Part shown: piece by piece, positions 33,789-43,568 of the stretch
How the letters are laid out: each line of letters starts with the position of its first letter
Position numbering within the stretch: the first letter of the stretch is position 1
NCBI GenBank assembly: GCA_039029315.1
Contig: JBCCGK010000064.1
Location: 1 to 64,000, forward strand
Length of the DNA stretch: 64,000 bases
Direction: 5' to 3'
From: JBCCCJ01 sp039029315
Lineage (GTDB): Bacteria > Bacteroidota > Bacteroidia > J057
Translations under genes and position numbers: made by a program
The notes under the pieces: generated by a model
What the model was told of the DNA's origin: nothing
The model's input: the letters and a program-made list of their open reading frames with translations, nothing else
Database searches by the model: none

Positions 33789-33974
33789 TCCTATGTCGAT
33801 CGTCGCAAACGAAAAAGAAAGAAGAAAGCTGCCCGGAAAAGGGAAAAGGAGATAGGATAAAGAGTTATGCCGTGGATGTATAGAAGCGCTCATGCCATCG
33901 ACATCCACACACACGTACGATCAGGCATATACAAGTGGCACCAGCTCCTCAACTACCCTGCTTCCCTGAGCCAA

Positions 33975-35351
33975 TTAGCCTCCCCCGAACACGGCTCGGA
34001 AGACCTCTTCCAGTTTGCTCACTCCAATGATTTCAATCTGATCAAAGGAGCGGCTGAGTGAATTTGCCTGTGTCTGTGAAACATACATTCGCTTGAAGCC
34101 CAGCTTCTCAGCCTCAGCGATGCGGGGTTCCAATCGGTTGACAGAGCGAATCTCTCCAGAGAGACCGATCTCAGCGGCGAAGACTGTTTGGGGCGGGATG
34201 ACCAAATCATGCAGAGAGGAAATCACCGCGCACACCAGGGCCAGGTCCAAAGCTGGATCTTCCACCTTTAGGCCACCTGTGATGTTGATGAACACATCTT
34301 TTACCCCAAGCTTGAAGCCACAGCGCTTTTCGAGCACAGCTAACAGCATATTCAAGCGGCGCAAGTCGAATCCAGTGGCAGATCGCTGCGCGGTCCCATA
34401 TGCCATCGGACTGACCAATGCCTGTGTCTCGATAAGCAGCGGTCGCATCCCTTCCATTGTGGCCGCAATGGTAACCCCACTGAAATCTTCCTCTCCATTG
34501 GACAGAAAGATCTCGGAAGGATTGCTCACTTCCCGCAGGCCATTGTTGAGCATCTCATAGATGCCCAATTCCAGGGTACTTCCAAAACGGTTCTTGGAGG
34601 TCCGTACGATCCGATAGCTATTGTGGCGATCCCCTTCAAAAGTCAGAACGGTGTCCACCATATGTTCCAACACCTTGGGACCTGCCAGCATGCCTTCCTT
34701 GGTGATATGACCGACAAGGAAGACCGGGACCGATCCTTGCTTGGCAAGTCGAATCAGTTGGGAAGTACATTCTCTCACCTGCGACACACTTCCGGGAGCA
34801 GATTCAAGTGTATCTGTTCGGAGTGTCTGGATCGAGTCGATGACCAACATCTCTGGCTGATACTCTTTGTAAAAGTCCAGAATTCGCTCCAGAGAAGTCT
34901 CCGCCGCCACCAATAATTCCTCATTGTAACTGGCCAGACGTGCTGCCCGCATTTTGATCTGGGATTCAGATTCCTCCCCGGATACATAAAGGATTTTCCT
35001 GGGCGCCATTTGCAAAGCCACTTGTAGCAAGAGTGTACTCTTTCCAATTCCAGGTTCTCCTCCCAATAAAATTACAGAACCCAATACGATTCCTCCACCA
35101 AGGACGCGATTCATTTCGTCATCCGGGGTGAGAATTCGTCTTTCGGTACTTGCTTCTATTTGAGCAATGGGCTTGGGTTTGGAGGCCTGGGTCCATGCAG
35201 ATGGATGCGTAGCGGGGATTGCCTTTTGAGTACTCACTCGTTCTTCGACAAGGGTTCCCCATTCGCCGCATGCAGAACATTGCCCCAGCCATTTGATGTG
35301 TTCAGCTCCACAATTAGAGCAGAAATAAACGGTTTTTGGTTTTTTCGCCAT
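33975..35351 (-). CDS. radA: DNA repair protein RadA
   Basis: A 458-residue RadA (Sms): a DnaB-like DNA helicase/branch-migration factor in recombination. The N-terminal zinc finger CSNCGAEHIKWLGQCSACGEWGT (10-32), Walker A GGEPGIGKSTLL (near 98), Walker B LVIDSIQTL (near 172), KNRFGS motif (near 245), and a C-terminal Lon-protease-like domain with VKDVFINITGGLKVEDPALDLA and the region FAAEIGLSGEIRSVNRLEPRI are all in order. Start at 35351 (MAKKPKTVYFC) is the family start; the frame is open farther upstream but would add an improbable tail. Confidence 0.97.
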   Translation of the reverse strand: MAKKPKTVYFCSNCGAEHIKWLGQCSACGEWGTLVEERVSTQKAIPATHPSAWTQASKPKPIAQIEASTERRILTPDDEMNRVLGGGIVLGSVILLGGEPGIGKSTLLLQVALQMAPRKILYVSGEESESQIKMRAARLASYNEELLVAAETSLERILDFYKEYQPEMLVIDSIQTLRTDTLESAPGSVSQVRECTSQLIRLAKQGSVPVFLVGHITKEGMLAGPKVLEHMVDTVLTFEGDRHNSYRIVRTSKNRFGSTLELGIYEMLNNGLREVSNPSEIFLSNGEEDFSGVTIAATMEGMRPLLIETQALVSPMAYGTAQRSATGFDLRRLNMLLAVLEKRCGFKLGVKDVFINITGGLKVEDPALDLALVCAVISSLHDLVIPPQTVFAAEIGLSGEIRSVNRLEPRIAEAEKLGFKRMYVSQTQANSLSRSFDQIEIIGVSKLEEVFRAVFGGG

Positions 35352-35483
35352 TCCCTGTGATGGTGAATAGGTTGAAAAGTGAATTGGGATCGTTGGCAGG
35401 TACTTGGTTTCCGGGATAAAATTACAGCCAATTTGCTGCCGGGGCAAATACAGGGAAAGAATAGGTGCTATCGTTCTGAAAGA

Positions 35484-37760
35484 TTATTGAAAGCGAAATG
35501 CTGCAAACAGATAAACAGAAAAAGGCGTTCCCGGAGTAAAGTGAATCTCCGTAACAGGAGCAGATTCTTCCCTCAAGCGTGATTCTGTTTCAAACTGGGT
35601 TTCTTTCCAGTCTGTATTCAAGAGGTTTTCTGCCCGTGCGCCTAGCTGGATGGTCGGGAAATTCCATTGCAAGGTGGCATCCAGTAAGCTATATCCCTCT
35701 GCAATAAGAGAAAAATCTTCATTGGCGGGCCTGTCTTCGATATGGCGATATCGAAGACTTGCTTCGATACCTGATGGATCGCGATACGTCAGTCCCCCTA
35801 CACTGGTAAAACGCGGGGCAAGGGGGATAAAGTTTTGACCTTCTGCTTCTTCAATGGCGCGCGCATGCGCATAGTTGGCATCTGCATCCAGAAACAGTTT
35901 CGGACTCAGTTGGTAACGAATCGACAGATCTCCACCGACTCTGCGAGTCCTCCCTCCAGGCTCTACAATGCCTGCATCTCCTACATATATGAATTCCTGA
36001 TCCAACCAAAGGCCCCAGGCTGCTCCCTGAATAATCATTCCAGGAATGGGTTTCCACATTCCTCCCACATCTGCACCATAGGCGCGAGGAAGAATATTCT
36101 GACTGGTGTTGGACAAGATGACTCTGGTGTCATTGGAATGAAAGCCAGAGCCAGCATAAGCATACAGCTGCAAGCTGGGAGAGAGTTGATAAGAGAGACG
36201 AAATTTGGGATTCAGCATCCATTTGGCCACTTCTTTAGGATCATATCGAGCTGTTAACAAATCCTGATATCTAAAGGAGAATCGTTCCAACCGGAGACCT
36301 GCCTCCAGGGTCAAGGGCCGTTTGAATTCTATTTTATGATCCACAAACACACTGGCGTTGCTTTCCATCACATCTCCAAGGGAAAGATACTCCAGCACCT
36401 CTGTTCGGTTGCGGGTATGCGAGAGTTCATTGTTTTTCACCTCATCCACCCTAAGTTCTCCTCCAACGGATGTATACATTTCTCTCCCGTTCCAATCTGA
36501 AAACTTTTCGTAAGCTCCTCTGTATCCATAAATGCTTCTTTGCTCCTTTTGCCGAATTTGATCTCCATTCTCCTGATCCTCCAAAAAGAAAGTGAAGTTG
36601 GAAAACAGCTCGAAGTCATATTGGCTGACATATAGTTGTTGGCGAACCAAGGCTCCATTTTCCTGAGAGGAGACCAGACTCACATTGAGATTCGTGCGTG
36701 CTGTGTTTCCTCCCTCAGTGCTGTCAATCGCCCCCCACCGACTGATAAGACCTGAGCGAATCGCTCGCTCTGGAATTTGTCCAGAAGCATCCCACTGGCT
36801 TTGGAAATGAGAGGCAGAGAGTAACAAGCGATGGTTGGGAGACAGCTGGCCCGAATATTTGGCAAAAGCATTGATCCGGCTCAGGTTTTGTGGACTGCGA
36901 AAGAAGCCATCGGACAGAAAATATTCCGCGGCAACATAGGCATGATGCTGGGCATTCTTTGGTATCAAATTCGCCATCCCCAGTAAGCGCATCCGATTGA
37001 ATTGACCGCCTTCCAGTTTGACCAAATTGGTCGAAAGGGTGGTTTTGGTCTGAAATCCTACATGGCCTGCTGTGGCAAAATTACCTGCCTGTGTTTTGTA
37101 TGGCCCTTTGCCAAAATCGACTTCGTGGATTGTCTCTGGAATCAGGAAATGAAGATCTGAATATCCCTGCCCATGTGCATGAGAGACCATATTGACAGGC
37201 AACCCATCTACCGTAAGATGAATATCTGTTCCATGATCAATGTCAAATCCCCGAAGGAAGATTTGCTCTGCTTTTCCTCCTCCGGCATGTTGTCCAATGA
37301 ACAAGCCCGGAACGGATCGCAAGACGTCCTGAGAGGAATTGATGGGACGAAGGTCCAAATCCAGGGCACGGATCTTTTTGAGGGTATATTCTGCTTTTGT
37401 TTCAGAAATGATGACTTCCTTGATCTCTATGGCTTTGGGTTGAAGCTTGAATTTGAGGATGGAAGTAGTGGCTCCGACTTCGATTTTTTGTTCGAGAACT
37501 TCATAGCCCAGCGTACTGATGCGAATCAAGTGTTCTCCTTGTGTCAGGTTTTTCAGTCGAAATTGTCCCAATTCATTACTGATAGCACCAGTTTTCAATT
37601 CTGGCAATAATATTTGAACCCCCTCAAGCGGAATCGATAATTCAGCATCGAGAATCAATCCTTGTATGGAATGGCGGGGGCTTCCTGCATGGGACAATAG
37701 CGACGTAAAGACAAAGACAATCGTAATCAAGAATGGAAGAAAAGGTTGTTTAGAAATCAT
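35484..37760 (-). CDS. TonB-dependent outer-membrane receptor
   Basis: A 758-residue outer-membrane receptor. Signal peptide 1-25 (ending SHAG); a carboxypeptidase-regulatory-like domain (about 30-115: IQGLILDAELSIPLEGVQILLPELKTGAISNELGQF); a plug (about 130-235) with EQIFLRGFDIDHGTDIHLTVDGLPVNMVSHAHGQGYSDLHFLIPE; and a 22-strand barrel to the end (YLFAAFRFQ). Plug wording (AHGQGYSDLHFLIPE) is shared by a recognisable subgroup of receptors whose ligands I cannot name. No SusD partner follows, so a polysaccharide system is unlikely. A large hairpin at 38238-38290 lies upstream but belongs possibly to the TPR gene's 3' end. Confidence 0.93.
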   Translation of the reverse strand: MISKQPFLPFLITIVFVFTSLLSHAGSPRHSIQGLILDAELSIPLEGVQILLPELKTGAISNELGQFRLKNLTQGEHLIRISTLGYEVLEQKIEVGATTSILKFKLQPKAIEIKEVIISETKAEYTLKKIRALDLDLRPINSSQDVLRSVPGLFIGQHAGGGKAEQIFLRGFDIDHGTDIHLTVDGLPVNMVSHAHGQGYSDLHFLIPETIHEVDFGKGPYKTQAGNFATAGHVGFQTKTTLSTNLVKLEGGQFNRMRLLGMANLIPKNAQHHAYVAAEYFLSDGFFRSPQNLSRINAFAKYSGQLSPNHRLLLSASHFQSQWDASGQIPERAIRSGLISRWGAIDSTEGGNTARTNLNVSLVSSQENGALVRQQLYVSQYDFELFSNFTFFLEDQENGDQIRQKEQRSIYGYRGAYEKFSDWNGREMYTSVGGELRVDEVKNNELSHTRNRTEVLEYLSLGDVMESNASVFVDHKIEFKRPLTLEAGLRLERFSFRYQDLLTARYDPKEVAKWMLNPKFRLSYQLSPSLQLYAYAGSGFHSNDTRVILSNTSQNILPRAYGADVGGMWKPIPGMIIQGAAWGLWLDQEFIYVGDAGIVEPGGRTRRVGGDLSIRYQLSPKLFLDADANYAHARAIEEAEGQNFIPLAPRFTSVGGLTYRDPSGIEASLRYRHIEDRPANEDFSLIAEGYSLLDATLQWNFPTIQLGARAENLLNTDWKETQFETESRLREESAPVTEIHFTPGTPFSVYLFAAFRFQ

Positions 37761-38399
37761 GTCTTTCGCTAGATCTAGATGTTGCGCTTCCTTTATACAA
37801 TCAGAATATCAATGGAGGCAGGCACTCATCCTCACTCCTCTATATACAACAGACAAAGATACTGCTCTGTTCACTTGCATAAAATTTTTTCGTCTGTCAA
37901 AGCTGCCTTTCATGTAGATGATGCAGAGCATGGAAGATTTTCTTGTTCACAATTCCTGTTCCGCTCTGAGCTCTGTCGATATGAGTGGGCATAAACGGAT
38001 ACCTGCTTGCATGTTCATCTCAGGAAGCATGTAAGTGGTCAAACAGAATGGTGAAGGTATGTGACAAAGGAGGAATAAGGCATTGGTTGTCAGCGAATTG
38101 ATTCAGGACAAAAATACCGTATTCATTTTGCTCTAATACTTAAATGTCAGGTTGGCAAAATCCTAAATCGACCACTCAATCATCTGACATACAGAGGTTC
38201 TGCTTCATCCTTGACCTATAGAGTAATCAAAACAGGGATTCCTCGGAGGCTTGGACTGTTGGACAGCTGGAGGCCCAAGCTCCGAGGAATTTGTCAAGGG
38301 TAAGGGGCCAATCTTCAGTGCTACAGGAATTCAGAAGCTTCTCCCTCACGCAAGCCGACCTCTCCTCCGATTTTGATCTTCTCTTTTAGGCTGGCTCCT
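37761..38399. other. 639-bp gap with a large stem-loop
   Basis: It lies upstream of the TonB receptor and downstream of the TPR gene, both minus strand. The main structure is the stem-loop at 38238-38290. I looked for cobalamin and other metabolite-riboswitch signatures upstream of the receptor and could not support one. No gene is credible here. Confidence 0.55.
38238..38290 (-). repeat. Large stem-loop, 16-bp stem with one bulge
   Basis: Arms ATTCCTCGGAG-G-CTTGG (from 38238) and CCAAG-CTCCGAGGAAT (to 38290) pair over 16 bp with a single bulged G, with a loop of about 20 bases. On the minus strand it is followed by CCCTGTTTTGATT, a weak T-tract. It is 110 bp after the stop of the TPR gene, so a terminator or 3' stabiliser is plausible. 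Confidence 0.6.
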
Positions 38400-39653
38400 T
38401 TAGCTTTGGATTCGATTATTCAATTGTTGAAGGTGCGGATGCTGTGAGCCCGTTCGGTTGGCGACGATCAGATGAGCCTTTGCCATTTTTGACTCCCCCA
38501 TTGACCAATAGATCTCTGCCAGGACTTTGTTTACGTCAATGTTCTCAGGACGAAGGGTGTATTCTTTTTTGGCATATTCCAGTGCTGTCTGAGGGTCTCC
38601 CTTGAGGTTGAGATAGACATTGGCATATTCCAGACCCATTTTGTGTCCCTTGGCCTCGTCATCTGCCAGCATCTCCAAAATTGACTGAATGGTCGCCTCG
38701 GCTTCCTCTTCTCGAGCTGTTGTTCGATAAATCTCAGCCAATTGCTCATAGAATGAAAACTCGGGAATGATAGCAATGGCTTGTTTGACTCGATTTTCCG
38801 CGGCCTCGAGCATGCCTTCTTCTGCATCGATCCGAGCGAGTGCGGCCATGGCAAAGGGATAGTTGGGGCGTTCGGCCAATATTTGCTCATATTGCTCTCT
38901 GGCAGCTGTAAGATCTCCGCTTTGCTCAATCAGTTCGCCCAAGGTTAACCGACACCAAGCAGTCTCTTCATAGCCAGGATATCCAGCTCCAACAGCCATC
39001 TGCATGGCCTCGATGGCTCCTTCCATATCTCCGTGAATTTCCCTGAGATAAGACACACGGGAATAGGATCGAAGGTCTGGTCGAATGGCTACCATTTTAT
39101 CTGCCATTTGAATTGCTGTTTCGTAGTCTCCCAATTCCACATTGGCATCTACCAGAGATCCATAAATCAAAGAATTGTAGCTATTGAGCTTGACCGCTTC
39201 TTCTGCCAGCTTTTTGGCTTCTTCGAATCGATGCAGGGATAGGTATACAGAAGCTTTCAGGCTGAGGGCTCCAAATTGTGCATCCTGCGGAGGATCGTTG
39301 GCCAGCAACTCGTCCAAGACTGTCAGCGATGCCGGATAATAATGTCCGTGCTCTCCTGTTACTCGCGCTTCCAGCATAAAGAGTTGTGCCAATTGGATTC
39401 GTGAGCGATGGTCTGCGGGATCTTGCTGAATCTTTCTGGTCAAGTCTGCATAAATGTCAGACATCTTGACTTGTTCTTCCACTGAACCAAGTGCAGGATT
39501 TCGCGGCAATAGTTCGGGAAAGCTCATCTGGGCTTGGGCGGTCATAGCAGCCTTCTGAAAAGGGCCAGACGCTTGTTTTTCTTCCAGGCAGGCAATGAAG
39601 CCAAACATGATGGTCAGAGATGCTACAATGACCAGTGTCTTGTAAAATGTCAT
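38400..39653 (-). CDS. TPR-repeat lipoprotein
   Basis: A 417-residue lipoprotein: N-terminal signal with lipobox GFIAC (Cys about 21). Most of the chain is tetratricopeptide repeats: SLKASVYLSLHRFEEAKKLAEEAVKLNSYNSLIYGSLVDANVELGDYETAIQMADKMVAIRPDLRSY and several more to the end (MGLEYANVYLNLKGDPQTALEYAKKEYTLRPENID). Roughly ten repeats by eye. It probably acts as a scaffold in the periplasm or at the outer membrane. The start at 39653 leaves the Lys-containing signal MTFYKTLVIVASLTIMFG. A T-rich tandem repeat lies upstream. Confidence 0.88.
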   Translation of the reverse strand: MTFYKTLVIVASLTIMFGFIACLEEKQASGPFQKAAMTAQAQMSFPELLPRNPALGSVEEQVKMSDIYADLTRKIQQDPADHRSRIQLAQLFMLEARVTGEHGHYYPASLTVLDELLANDPPQDAQFGALSLKASVYLSLHRFEEAKKLAEEAVKLNSYNSLIYGSLVDANVELGDYETAIQMADKMVAIRPDLRSYSRVSYLREIHGDMEGAIEAMQMAVGAGYPGYEETAWCRLTLGELIEQSGDLTAAREQYEQILAERPNYPFAMAALARIDAEEGMLEAAENRVKQAIAIIPEFSFYEQLAEIYRTTAREEEAEATIQSILEMLADDEAKGHKMGLEYANVYLNLKGDPQTALEYAKKEYTLRPENIDVNKVLAEIYWSMGESKMAKAHLIVANRTGSQHPHLQQLNNRIQS

Positions 39654-40158
39654 AATATAGGATTGCATAATTCTACAGTTTGATCGTACATGTGCAATAC
39701 CTACGAGAAGTGATGGGAGGTTGGATTTTGGAGATGATTTTTTTTTTCAAAAAACCTGGATTCAGGCTTTTTATGAGGCTAAAGGCTTTCAGGGTTTTTT
39801 TCTTTTTTTTGCTGAAGTCGATTAGGGGTTTTTGATTCCTTTTGCTACTTTTTTTTGAGGTTTTTCATTCCTTTTGTAACTTTTTCTTGAAGTTTTTCAT
39901 TCCTGTTGCAACTGTTTATTCATGGTCTACAGCTTTTCAAAGGCATTCATGTACTTCGTGCTCTTGATAAAAAGTTGCGCAAAAATCAAGAACCGTCAGC
40001 TCACGAATCCCTTATTAAAACAACAGACTATTCGTAAAATCCCAACCAAGGCCGACCCACATGCCATCCTCCCCGCGGATTGCCGATCTGTCTGCTTGTT
40101 TGGGACAAAAGGTTTACATGAGTGCGTTCAGATTCGGATAGCGGCTTGAAAAAGGTCG
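39654..40158. other. 505-bp gap with T-rich tandem repeats
   Basis: Upstream of the TPR gene. It contains long T-tracts and a 32-bp imperfect tandem repeat at 39827-39920. The plus-strand frame at 39922-40149 lacks any family features and is rejected. Confidence 0.6.
39827..39920. repeat. 32-bp imperfect tandem repeat, three copies
   Basis: Units at 39827-39858, 39859-39890 and 39891-39920 all have the form (G/A)GTTTTTcATTCCTtTTGcaACTtTTTcTTGA. Copies differ at several positions and the last is cut short. They are T-rich on the plus strand. Confidence 0.75.
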
Positions 40159-41106
40159 CTACCTTCCTCCACTTCTGTGAATGGAGCTATACACATTCAT
40201 TATTTTCGTTTTCTTCTTCTCCACATTCTCCCAATTGATTGTTCCGCTTGAATTACTGTTAAATTTGATTCCTTCTTCAGTCGTCCACATCATCAGATGT
40301 AATATCGCATATACCTTGATGATATTTTGCTGATATTCATTCAAGCCTTGTAGTGCTATGATCTCATTCAAATAAATGTCTCCATATTCTTCCCCATGCC
40401 AACACGCCATGATTGCTCCCAAGGCCTCCAGGTAGTCTCCTTTTCTGAGAAAATCTAAATCTACCAATCCAACAAATCTCCCATTGTGGATCATCACGTT
40501 TTTTGCACTGATATCATCATAATACAATTTGGGTTGTGCAGTAGAAAAATACTCCTTGTAGTCATGAATTAATTCATTGAGAATTGCGATGATCTCCCTT
40601 CCAAGGACGTTTGAGGTCTCATTTCTCTCTAAAATCCCTCTTCTTTGATTGCTTATTACTTCCAACAAATTGCCAACTTTTTCCTCATTCATCCCCGATA
40701 AGCCACCAAAATCCTCTTTGGGAGGAAGGGAAGAAAACTTGTCAAAAATGTTGGAAATATCAGCAGCGATTGCCTTCAGATTTGCCGGACTGAGGCTATC
40801 GATCACAAGGCCTAAATCCTGGCCCTGCAATTTGGTTTGGATCTGATAACAAAATGGAAACGCTGTTTTGGAATAATCTGCTGCGACAATATCTGGAGTA
40901 TTGATGTGTAATTCTTTGAAAATCGGGAGAAACTGATGGGTTCCATAGATCCATTCTTTCGCCTTATTCATCCTCAAGATGAAACTCTCGGACTCATATG
41001 TCAATTCGTATACTTCATTGCACAACCCAATGGTCTTTCGACTGATTTCGAGCGGAATTCCGCCTAATTGTTTTTTACCAATTTCTTGAATTGATTTCTT
41101 ATCCAT
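40159..41106 (-). CDS. Phosphotransferase of the APH/choline kinase fold
   Basis: A 315-residue protein-kinase-fold phosphotransferase. The catalytic segment LYYDDISAKNVMIHNGRFVGLVDLDFL (near 200-226) corresponds to HGDxxxxN...D of aminoglycoside/homoserine kinases, with Tyr-Tyr-Asp-Asp replacing the usual His-Gly-Asp and the metal-binding DLD retained. Earlier, ESFILRMNKAKEWIYG (35-50) includes the phosphate-binding Lys or Arg region. The substrate could be a small molecule; antibiotic resistance is not supported by anything seen here. It lies in the accessory region, upstream of nothing on its strand but the serine hydrolase gene. Confidence 0.75.
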   Translation of the reverse strand: MDKKSIQEIGKKQLGGIPLEISRKTIGLCNEVYELTYESESFILRMNKAKEWIYGTHQFLPIFKELHINTPDIVAADYSKTAFPFCYQIQTKLQGQDLGLVIDSLSPANLKAIAADISNIFDKFSSLPPKEDFGGLSGMNEEKVGNLLEVISNQRRGILERNETSNVLGREIIAILNELIHDYKEYFSTAQPKLYYDDISAKNVMIHNGRFVGLVDLDFLRKGDYLEALGAIMACWHGEEYGDIYLNEIIALQGLNEYQQNIIKVYAILHLMMWTTEEGIKFNSNSSGTINWENVEKKKTKIMNVYSSIHRSGGR

Positions 41107-41233
41107 ATTGATTATAATTGTTCGTATAGTGTTTTTCTACAGCTTGATTCAGACATCAAAAATGTGACATGGGTATCCCCTACCTTGCTCTGCATTTGGT
41201 TTGATAGTTTTTTACATCCAGCTAGATATATCT

Positions 41234-42331
41234 CTAATTCTTTGACCCGAGGTAGTCATGAATTAGTTTCCAGTATTGCCAATAAGGAACATCATTCCCA
41301 CCTTTCAGGCCCCATCTTACCAGTCTTGGGATCTTATACTTATGAGCGATTACCATATTCTTTTTGGGAATGATCGTCAGATATTGTCCCCCATATCCAC
41401 TCGCTGTATAGGCACCTTCAAAATCAGGATGATGCTGAATGTTGTCTACCATCCACCACATATAGCCATAAGAAAACTGATAAGGACTAGATGCTGTCAG
41501 GCCTCTACGTTTGTTTATCACTGCTGTTGGGGTGACGGTTGTTGTGATGGTTTCAATCCATTTTCTCGAAATGATCTGTTTTCCCTTCCACTTTCCCTTA
41601 TTCAGCATCAACTGCCCAATCTTGGCCATATCCCTGACAGAAATATACATATGATAGGCAGGATATCTTGACCTACTTTTACGGTGCTGCTTCTTTTGAT
41701 TCTTGATGTTCCAATCCTGAAACCCAAGTGGAATAGCCAACTGATTCTCAAGTTCTTGATAAATATCTTTTCCTGTGAGTTTTTCAAAAATATGTCCCGC
41801 AACATTGTAATCCCAATTGTTGTAAACAAAATATTCTCCAGGCTTCACCGACCCTCTTTCCAGGATGTTTTTTTCATCATTTCCGGGATTTACAGGCTGA
41901 TAAAATACGCCAGAACGCGAATTGATGATGTGGTCCACTGTTGCGGACTTCTCTATATCTAACAAGCCTTTGTCTTCCTCAATGCCAATTTCTCCAATAC
42001 TTTGCTGTAAATCTATGGTACCATTCTCAACATATTTGCCATAGAGAATGCTGAGGATACTTTTGCGACAAGATGCCAGGTAGCTTAGATCTTGTATATC
42101 TCCATATTCCCACAGAACTTTGCCATCCTGAAGGACTAGCATGCCTGTTGTTGTCAGATTATTCCTGACATACTGCGAGAGTGAATCCACCTGCTCTTGT
42201 GTATATCCGGTTCCTTCCAGAGTGGTATGCTGCTCAAAAGGTAGGCCTTCCAATTGGGGGAGATACATTCTACAACTGTGAAAAGAAATGCTGACAATAG
42301 TTAGAATTTTGAGGAGGAGAATTTTTTTCAT
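41234..42331 (-). CDS. Serine hydrolase of the class C beta-lactamase/esterase family
   Basis: A 365-residue protein with a signal and lipobox-like Cys20 (SISFHSC). The serine beta-lactamase-like fold has the catalytic SxxK as Ser87-Cys-Arg-Lys90 in YLASCRKS and the YxN as Tyr170-Asn-Asn172 (FVYNNWDYN). A GYGGQYLTI segment near 316 stands in the place of the KTG/HxG motif. Such proteins are esterases, peptidases or lipases as often as beta-lactamases; the substrate is not determined. Likely periplasmic or surface lipoprotein. Confidence 0.88.
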   Translation of the reverse strand: MKKILLLKILTIVSISFHSCRMYLPQLEGLPFEQHTTLEGTGYTQEQVDSLSQYVRNNLTTTGMLVLQDGKVLWEYGDIQDLSYLASCRKSILSILYGKYVENGTIDLQQSIGEIGIEEDKGLLDIEKSATVDHIINSRSGVFYQPVNPGNDEKNILERGSVKPGEYFVYNNWDYNVAGHIFEKLTGKDIYQELENQLAIPLGFQDWNIKNQKKQHRKSRSRYPAYHMYISVRDMAKIGQLMLNKGKWKGKQIISRKWIETITTTVTPTAVINKRRGLTASSPYQFSYGYMWWMVDNIQHHPDFEGAYTASGYGGQYLTIIPKKNMVIAHKYKIPRLVRWGLKGGNDVPYWQYWKLIHDYLGSKN

Positions 42332-42948
42332 TTCGTAGGCTATTTGTTTTTGTGCTTAGGACAAGCCAGGCCATTTACAGCAGTCCGATTTCGATTGCTT
42401 GCCGGGGACTTTCTGTACTGTTGAATTACTCTCTGCCGTCCACTTTTTCTCATCATTTGTTGTTAGAATTCTTTGGACCTTTTGGCGGAAAAAAGGTACC
42501 CAAACCCGCCGATCGGTTGGTCCGGTGAGTTGCCGATCGGTTGGTCCGGTGAGTTGCCGAAGTTTGGGGGCCTACCCGCCTGAACTGATAACAGTGTGCG
42601 GTAGTGAATTGGATTAAGGGAAAAGAGTTGCCTAAGCAGACGCTGGTTGATCCATCACCAGCGAGGGTAGACGAACTCAATCGATTGGGTGTTTTGGATA
42701 TGTATCGGTCTTTTCATACTGAACTGCTGTGTTTGGAATGGGTTGATCTGTCTGTTATTTGCTTGACTGAAGTTGGCGAAAAAAGCTGTCGATCCTAGGC
42801 CTCTGAAGGGATTAGGGATAAAATGAGCTATTTTAGGTACGAAGATCGCCAGCTTTGTAGATAGGGTATCTCTTTCTTCGAATTGGCGAGGTCTGTCTGT
42901 AGGAAGGAAAAGGCGTTTAGGTCCCTCTATGTTGCAAGAGATCCCTAT
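42332..42948. other. 617-bp gap with a repeat-bearing inverted repeat
   Basis: Between the hydrolase (upstream side) and the 191-residue protein. Contains two exact copies of a 24-bp unit inside a long inverted repeat at 42495-42576. The remainder shows no credible coding sequence. Confidence 0.55.
42509..42556. repeat. 24-bp exact tandem repeat, two copies
   Basis: CCGATCGGTTGGTCCGGTGAGTTG is present at 42509-42532 and again at 42533-42556, followed by the first bases of a third unit (CCGA). It lies between the arms of a larger inverted repeat. Confidence 0.9.
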
Positions 42949-43524
42949 TCACAGACAATCTGTGATTGCTTCCTCAAAGGATTTCGCAACAAGCAACTGT
43001 CCATTGGGAATCGCCCCGGAATCATACACACCATTCAGAGATTTACTGCAAGCAGAAGTGATTAGATTGCTCAGTCTCTTATCTCTTTCTTCCTGTGAAT
43101 AGTCCTTGAGTTGATAAAAATCATACTCACTTGCCTCTTCTTTTTCTATGAATGTTGAAAAATGCTTTCTCAGGATGAGGCCCTGGCAAGCCCACCCCAA
43201 TCCAGCCAATGCCAAATAGAGTTTTGGACCTTCCCATATTTCATAACGAGCATTCCAGGCACTCCATGTCAAGCGAAACACTTCGGCATACATTGATTCG
43301 GAGGGATTCGAGATGCATTCCCTGATCACTGAGAGCGAAGACTTCACCTCCGCTTCCTTTGACAAGGCTTCCATATATGGCTCGACCATCGATAGCGTCC
43401 AGGCAACACATTGAGGAGCATTGATTTTGACAAAGTGCTTGAGGATCCCATGAGTGAGAAGAAGACCTTTTTCATCATAAACACTCAGCATCTGTTTCAC
43501 CGCCTTGGATATTTCCTTTGTCAT
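42949..43524 (-). CDS. Hypothetical helical protein, possible Imm-5-like
   Basis: A 191-residue cytoplasmic protein, all-helical by composition. Segments with ordered Trp/Ala positions (CVAWTLSMVEPYMEAL, SVIRECISNPSESMYAEVFRLTWSAWNARYE, LALAGLGWACQGLI) loosely resemble the Imm-5 immunity family, but the match is by eye and weak. No toxin gene is adjacent. It follows the S41 peptidase gene on the same strand (45 bp). Function unknown. Confidence 0.6.
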   Translation of the reverse strand: MTKEISKAVKQMLSVYDEKGLLLTHGILKHFVKINAPQCVAWTLSMVEPYMEALSKEAEVKSSLSVIRECISNPSESMYAEVFRLTWSAWNARYEIWEGPKLYLALAGLGWACQGLILRKHFSTFIEKEEASEYDFYQLKDYSQEERDKRLSNLITSACSKSLNGVYDSGAIPNGQLLVAKSFEEAITDCL

Positions 43525-43568
43525 GGTCTTTGTTGTTTTGCTTACTGCTTGCCCTGGCGTTTTCGGCT

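Noticed and set aside
37761..38399. Possible cobalamin or other riboswitch upstream of the TonB receptor
   Set aside because: No B12 box or other recognisable aptamer core was found on the minus strand.
39922..40149. 75-codon plus-strand frame after the T-rich repeats
   Set aside because: No signal peptide, family motif or supporting context.
40159..41106. Antibiotic-resistance phosphotransferase
   Set aside because: Only the general kinase fold is supported; the HGD motif is altered and nothing shows an antibiotic substrate.
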